NCBI GenBank assembly: GCA_002371755.1
Contig: DFGM01000154.1
Span: 1 to 8,221, forward strand
DNA from: Verrucomicrobia bacterium UBA3750
GTDB lineage: Bacteria; Verrucomicrobiota; Kiritimatiellia; RFP12; UBA1067
Length of the DNA stretch: 8,221 nucleotides
Direction: 5' to 3'
Shown: positions 6,201 through 8,221 of the stretch, piece after piece
How the letters are laid out: the number at the start of each line of letters is the position of its first letter
Position numbering within the stretch: the stretch's first letter is position 1
Notes under the pieces: model-generated
Seen by the model: only the letters and a program-made list of their open reading frames with translations
Told to the model about the DNA's origin: nothing
The model's database searches: none
Made by a program: the position numbers and the translations under genes

Positions 6201-6984
6201 CCTTGAAGTCGAGCCGCACCGCCTTGTTTGTCTCACCCGCAGACCATTCGACAGGATATTCCACCTCCGCCGTCCCGTCTTCGGCTTCCACGGGATAGGA
6301 GACGCGCAGAATCTCGTTTGTCGCGCCTTCGCTGTTCGCCGCATCGCGCTCGAGCATCACATCCACCCATGTGGTGAACTCTTCCGCCTCAAGCCTGTCG
6401 CCTGCGGTAGCGCCAACCGTGAACTTGCCGCCGTCATAAGTGGAGTATTCCGCAAACGTCTCCTCGATTGCTTTGATAAACTCGCTTGAAAGCTCTGCCT
6501 GCGCGGGCACGCCCATTTCCCCAGTCCGCCCGGAAAACGCCGTGACTGCCTTGACAGCCCCATCCTTCTTCCAGATAAGCGTGACAAACGGGAAACTGCC
6601 GGTTTTGAAGCCGTTGCCGCCGCCGGTCTTTGCGAACTCCTTAGCCCCGGCATTCCCGGCCACATCTTTTTTCGCTTTCCCTTCAACAGCGCAAAATACA
6701 AAGCTTTGCGCAGCCTGCCAATCCTTGAAGGGTTGCTTCTTGAGCGAAGTCTTCAGCGCATTGCAATATTCGCAACCATCGTTAGACCAAAGCATGACAA
6801 GCGGCTTGCCCGTCGAAAAGGCGTAATTAGTCGCCATGGGGAACGACCCCATCCACGCTCCGACCGTCTCGTACCCGACCGTTTCCAGTTCAACATTGCT
6901 AGCGGACGAACTCGCAAAAGACGCTTGCAGCGCCGCGAACGCCGCCGCCGCCAAAACGAAAATCTTTCTTAGGCGATTTGACAT
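3268..6984 (-). CDS. Large secreted protein with two thioredoxin-like domains, Calx-beta-like and Ig-like modules
   Basis: The product is 1238 residues. The ATG at 6984 is chosen because AAAGGA lies 8 bases upstream and a signal peptide follows (MSNRLRKIFVLAAAAFAALQ, cleavage near residues 25-29); an in-frame ATG at 7014 directly abuts the -10 box and cannot be the start of that transcript. Residues about 45-180 are thioredoxin-like with WSNDGCEYC (Cys71, Cys74) and FPFVTLIW. Residues about 200-330 are beta-rich. Residues about 340-515 are a second thioredoxin-like region with WCPDC (Cys352, Cys355) and GVPVFVCVD as the likely cis-Pro loop. Residues about 660-770 resemble a Calx-beta repeat, and about 778-864 a putative Ig domain (He_PIG type). 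Residues 870-1238 are beta-rich and unassigned. No C-terminal anchor is visible. A thiol-disulfide role outside the cytoplasm is plausible but unproven. It is coupled to the next gene by TAATG. Confidence 0.88.
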   Translation of the reverse strand: MSNRLRKIFVLAAAAFAALQASFASSSASNVELETVGYETVGAWMGSFPMATNYAFSTGKPLVMLWSNDGCEYCNALKTSLKKQPFKDWQAAQSFVFCAVEGKAKKDVAGNAGAKEFAKTGGGNGFKTGSFPFVTLIWKKDGAVKAVTAFSGRTGEMGVPAQAELSSEFIKAIEETFAEYSTYDGGKFTVGATAGDRLEAEEFTTWVDVMLERDAANSEGATNEILRVSYPVEAEDGTAEVEYPVEWSAGETNKAVRLDFKELKGFAFAPGGQIDLTLLSSGGVEADTSLIALVERENSPKNPLWVGVRTADTLAWGEWTMDLDVACAKVLAAKDGGDDAHLLVSLGGSVWCPDCAKTDRYLVDTPEFKEWASKNNIACVAIDIPNFSASAPGKGPCLLTRDKKAASATYMAADPEGGAVQSGAGYLSRWMIEDGEADAIFKRNQSLVGVNTKDGGWNRPERANQYRTGVPVFVCVDAATKKIVSRIEVFAFNSPTSAANVAGHMRRFAELVAVEDAPDAALEEDNRDISTLTAEMELAMGGETKEGVVSGGDLVDVFRLTGVKFDEETVVSATPAAATNVEWRLSIVQVGEGMTNTTASVSGTGELVLEADLVEADGAEVYAKVEVTGLGSNNAAAFGLDADATVAYTFAAESVANAGTVGFAASAVEAFIPDGGPYSVTVVREGGRTGAATARVYLKEEGDAAEYDIVAETNFVWAAGETGERVLSFEAWRPDDTLASGSFTLAVEPTDCKADLGTNSECVVTLSDTSDPCFKSFNIEAPAHLALEAGEPIELMNIKGTGTVKLKKVSGSLPKGMKISYDKKTGIAYLEGTPKQTGTFTAEYTVTQSGKTGLPATITITVDDPQEVNPFLGVKRATQTVPLFEELFDGTNVIAGSLEISMTAANKVKAKFTTALDGSVSMSGKWTDFDSSTGTASVLLTHKKGTELYLEMDMDGVISADVNGGEYVAEVLAPVEDFSPWAGSYTVTFPAAPGEEGDASMAVATMTISNKGVVKWSATLSNGQSASDSSQLIPGDKDDVAYVPLFKRTNKYMFSSMLRIKANGGEKWQDQTQNQLIHDVPGTVTCESIGEDMTIREAFGGWWNVNAAPTELLEAFGYSDEMVFDSPDFDARSVEATKSGLSLDVLTRGDKLTYKKKTGAFTGKLTVDIAGVGNVKVNVDGVLLPGWYDCGCLEVEDGEPALVTRPFGAGTATYKVREGRVWVTYSVPVYLHAGAEAE
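3276..3280 (-). promoter_or_regulatory. Internal Shine-Dalgarno for the HEAT-like gene
   Basis: GGAGG on the - strand lies inside the last codons of the large secreted-protein gene, 7 bases before the ATG at 3268. It supports that start and co-expression of the two genes. Confidence 0.65.
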
Positions 6985-6992
6985 ATCTGTTA

Positions 6993-6998
6993 TCCTTT
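6993..6998 (-). promoter_or_regulatory. Shine-Dalgarno for the large secreted protein
   Basis: AAAGGA on the - strand lies 8 bases before the ATG at 6984. It decides in favour of this start over the in-frame ATG at 7014. Confidence 0.65.
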
Positions 6999-7014
6999 CA
7001 CGCTTGTTGTGCAT

Positions 7015-7023
7015 ATTATACCA
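7015..7023 (-). promoter_or_regulatory. Extended -10 promoter
   Basis: On the - strand the 42-base gap between the parvulin stop and the next gene contains TGGTATAAT, a perfect sigma-70-type -10 box with the TGn extension. No good -35 hexamer lies 16-18 bases upstream, as is common for extended -10 promoters. Transcription would start near 7005-7010, giving a leader of about 20-25 bases that holds the Shine-Dalgarno at 6993-6998. Confidence 0.6.
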
Positions 7024-7055
7024 TATTTGGGGTGACTGCGCTTGTAGAGTTAAGC

Positions 7056-8150
7056 TTACTCCTTCGCTTTCCTCGTTTTGCGTTCCTTTGCAGGCCAGAT
7101 TTCGTATTTAAAGCGTGGGCCAAGGGGATATTCAAGCTTTGCCTTCTCCCGGAGTTCCGGCAAAAGTTCCTGCTGGAACTCCTCTACCTTCCCTTCCCTT
7201 ATCTGGCGTATCGCCTCTTCCCGATCCGGAATCTTGAGGCGTATGGGCAGCCTGAGAAGAATCCTGGCCAATGATACTATGGAGCCTTCCTTTTCCAGCA
7301 CTTTCGCTATGACAAGCCCCTCGTCCGTTTCTATAGGTTCCGTCCAACCGCCGACTTCAAGCGAATCGACCGCACTTGCCAACTCCGCAGGCTCGATGTT
7401 TTTTGGCAAGAAGTGCCCCCATTCCTTGTAATATTCCGCGTAATCATCGGAAAGAAGGGCGTCTTCGCTGCATTCCCTCGCTACTGTTTCCCATTCTTCG
7501 CCGGCTTTCAGCCGCGCCATTACAGTGCTTGCCTTCCCCCTTGCCTCGACATCAAGCTTCTCCAAGTACTTGAGCGTGTTTGTCTTTACACTGTAGAATG
7601 CCCTTACATCGTCATCATCCACTTTGAGTTCAGGTATCGTGTCGAAATACGCCAAACGCGCGCTCTCGATAGCGAAGTTGCGCAAAAATACATCTTTGAG
7701 GTCGCCGAACTTTCCCGAAAGTTCTTCCTTGGATGCCGCATTTGAACGCGTCTGCTTATTGAACCGTTCAAGCGTCTTGGCATCGCTTTCAGGCGTAGCC
7801 GATATGCCAGATTCGGCAATATGCTTCGAGAGCAGTTTTGCCGATATGAGCTGCGGAACGATCTTCATGGCATAACTATTGCCCCATGCGGGAATCCGGG
7901 CTGGAGACAGCTTCGTTCCGCCGAGTTGCAGAAGTTTTACTGTGAACAACACATTGTCACGAACATACTCGGCAGTCATAGGCTCGCCATCGATTACGCA
8001 AAAGACGACGGAAGAAAGATTGCTCGCGCACATCGCCTTGAGATCGACTTCACTGGCCTTGGCCTTCTTCGGCTTGGCATCGGCAGCATATAGAGCAAAG
8101 CCGGCAAGCACGGCTATAAGAAACTTGCATGGCATACGATACGTTTTCAT
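7056..8150 (-). CDS. Secreted SurA/PrsA-like peptidylprolyl isomerase (parvulin type)
   Basis: The product is 364 residues, with ATG at 8150 preceded by AAGGAGGAG 8 bases upstream. Residues 1-23 are a signal peptide (CKFLIAVLAGFALYAADA). Residues about 45-190 form a mostly helical SurA-N-like chaperone region (VVFCVIDGEPMTAEYVRDNV then a long helical stretch). Residues about 195-286 match a PpiC/parvulin domain: ARLKAGEEWETVARECSED, then WGHFLPKNIEPAELASAVDS, LEVGGWTEPIETDEGLVIAKVLE. The usual ARHIL-type opening strand with its His is not recognisable at the domain start, so isomerase activity may be reduced and a chaperone role is possible. A basic tail (AKERKTRKAKE) ends the protein. It would assist folding of exported proteins. 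Its ATG overlaps a putative upstream stop (ATGA), and the next gene downstream has its own promoter. Confidence 0.85.
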   Translation of the reverse strand: MKTYRMPCKFLIAVLAGFALYAADAKPKKAKASEVDLKAMCASNLSSVVFCVIDGEPMTAEYVRDNVLFTVKLLQLGGTKLSPARIPAWGNSYAMKIVPQLISAKLLSKHIAESGISATPESDAKTLERFNKQTRSNAASKEELSGKFGDLKDVFLRNFAIESARLAYFDTIPELKVDDDDVRAFYSVKTNTLKYLEKLDVEARGKASTVMARLKAGEEWETVARECSEDALLSDDYAEYYKEWGHFLPKNIEPAELASAVDSLEVGGWTEPIETDEGLVIAKVLEKEGSIVSLARILLRLPIRLKIPDREEAIRQIREGKVEEFQQELLPELREKAKLEYPLGPRFKYEIWPAKERKTRKAKE

Positions 8151-8221
8151 AGGTGTTTCTCCTCCTTGTCTGGTTTGTCGCGGCGGGCATCGCGGCGGGC
8201 ATCGCGGCGGGCATCGCGGCG
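8147..8221 (-). CDS. Partial C-terminus of an upstream gene with DARR repeats
   Basis: On the - strand a frame is open from the window edge (8221) to a TGA at 8147-8149 that overlaps the parvulin ATG as ATGA. Its 24 visible residues are RRDARRDARRDARRDKPDKE then EKHL, a highly charged tail made by a 12-bp DNA repeat. The ATGA overlap and the strong Shine-Dalgarno inside the frame support a real upstream gene in the same operon, but the product cannot be named from this tail. The other two - strand frames also lack stops here, so the call is tentative. Confidence 0.42.
   Translation of the reverse strand, partial: RRDARRDARRDARRDKPDKEEKHL
8159..8167 (-). promoter_or_regulatory. Strong Shine-Dalgarno for the parvulin gene
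   Basis: AAGGAGGAG on the - strand, 8 bases before the ATG at 8150, is close to the full anti-SD complement. It fixes this start even though the frame stays open upstream. Confidence 0.75.
8179..8221. repeat. 12-bp tandem repeat running off the window edge
   Basis: CGCGGCGGGCAT is repeated exactly three times (8179-8214), with seven bases of a fourth unit at the edge, so the array continues outside. Twelve is a multiple of three, so in the - strand frame it gives repeating DARR, consistent with a length-variable protein tail. Confidence 0.88.

Noticed and set aside
7012..7014. ATG at 7014 as start of the large secreted protein
   Set aside because: It directly abuts the -10 box, so it lies upstream of the expected transcript start, and it would place ten polar residues before the signal peptide.

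Overview
The window most resembles a fragment of a GC-rich bacterial chromosome from the PVC superphylum, perhaps a Kiritimatiellae- or Lentisphaerae-like gut or rumen lineage. This is an inference. It rests on a four-helix-bundle (S23p-type) protein with a C-terminal topoisomerase-type zinc ribbon, a very large secreted protein combining thioredoxin folds with Calx-beta-like and Ig-like modules, and short structured intergenic repeats. No rRNA or other phylogenetic marker is present.

Layout. Positions 1-1172 are on the + strand: the C-terminal end of an ABC exporter ATPase, then a 10-TM EamA/DMT transporter whose GTG start overlaps the ABC stop (GTGA). Everything else coding is on the - strand, so the two groups converge near 1172-1397. 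Read right to left on the - strand there are: a charged repeat-rich C-terminus of an unidentified gene running off the edge (8221-8147); an ATGA-coupled secreted SurA/PrsA-like parvulin (8150-7056); an extended -10 promoter (7023-7015); a 1238-residue secreted protein with two thioredoxin-like domains (6984-3268); a TAATG-coupled membrane-anchored helical/HEAT-like protein with an acidic tail (3268-2375); repeat cassette copy 2 (2374-2143); the four-helix-bundle/zinc-ribbon gene (2137-1397); and repeat cassette copy 1 (1391-1117), which runs into the 3' end of the DMT gene.

The most unusual part is 1117-2374. Two direct copies of a composite, highly structured repeat flank the four-helix-bundle gene. 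Each copy contains two imperfect hairpins (type A), an array of 10-bp units in strict 10-bp register, a third hairpin (type B) and a GC-rich tail of 15-bp units. Stem differences between hairpin variants are all compensatory (four base pairs changed, none broken), and each hairpin type keeps a bulged base. This is strong internal evidence for selection on structure. A CTCCTTAG motif before the A hairpins reads as a stop codon in the + frame of the transporter and as a Shine-Dalgarno sequence on the - strand for the four-helix-bundle gene. The arrangement looks like a four-helix-bundle-associated repeat or mobile cassette, conceptually comparable to 23S rRNA intervening sequences or REP-type elements, but no recombinase or reverse transcriptase is visible here.

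The parvulin, the double-thioredoxin protein and the HEAT-like protein probably act in or across the envelope. The parvulin would fold exported proteins, and the other two form a tightly coupled pair of unknown purpose.
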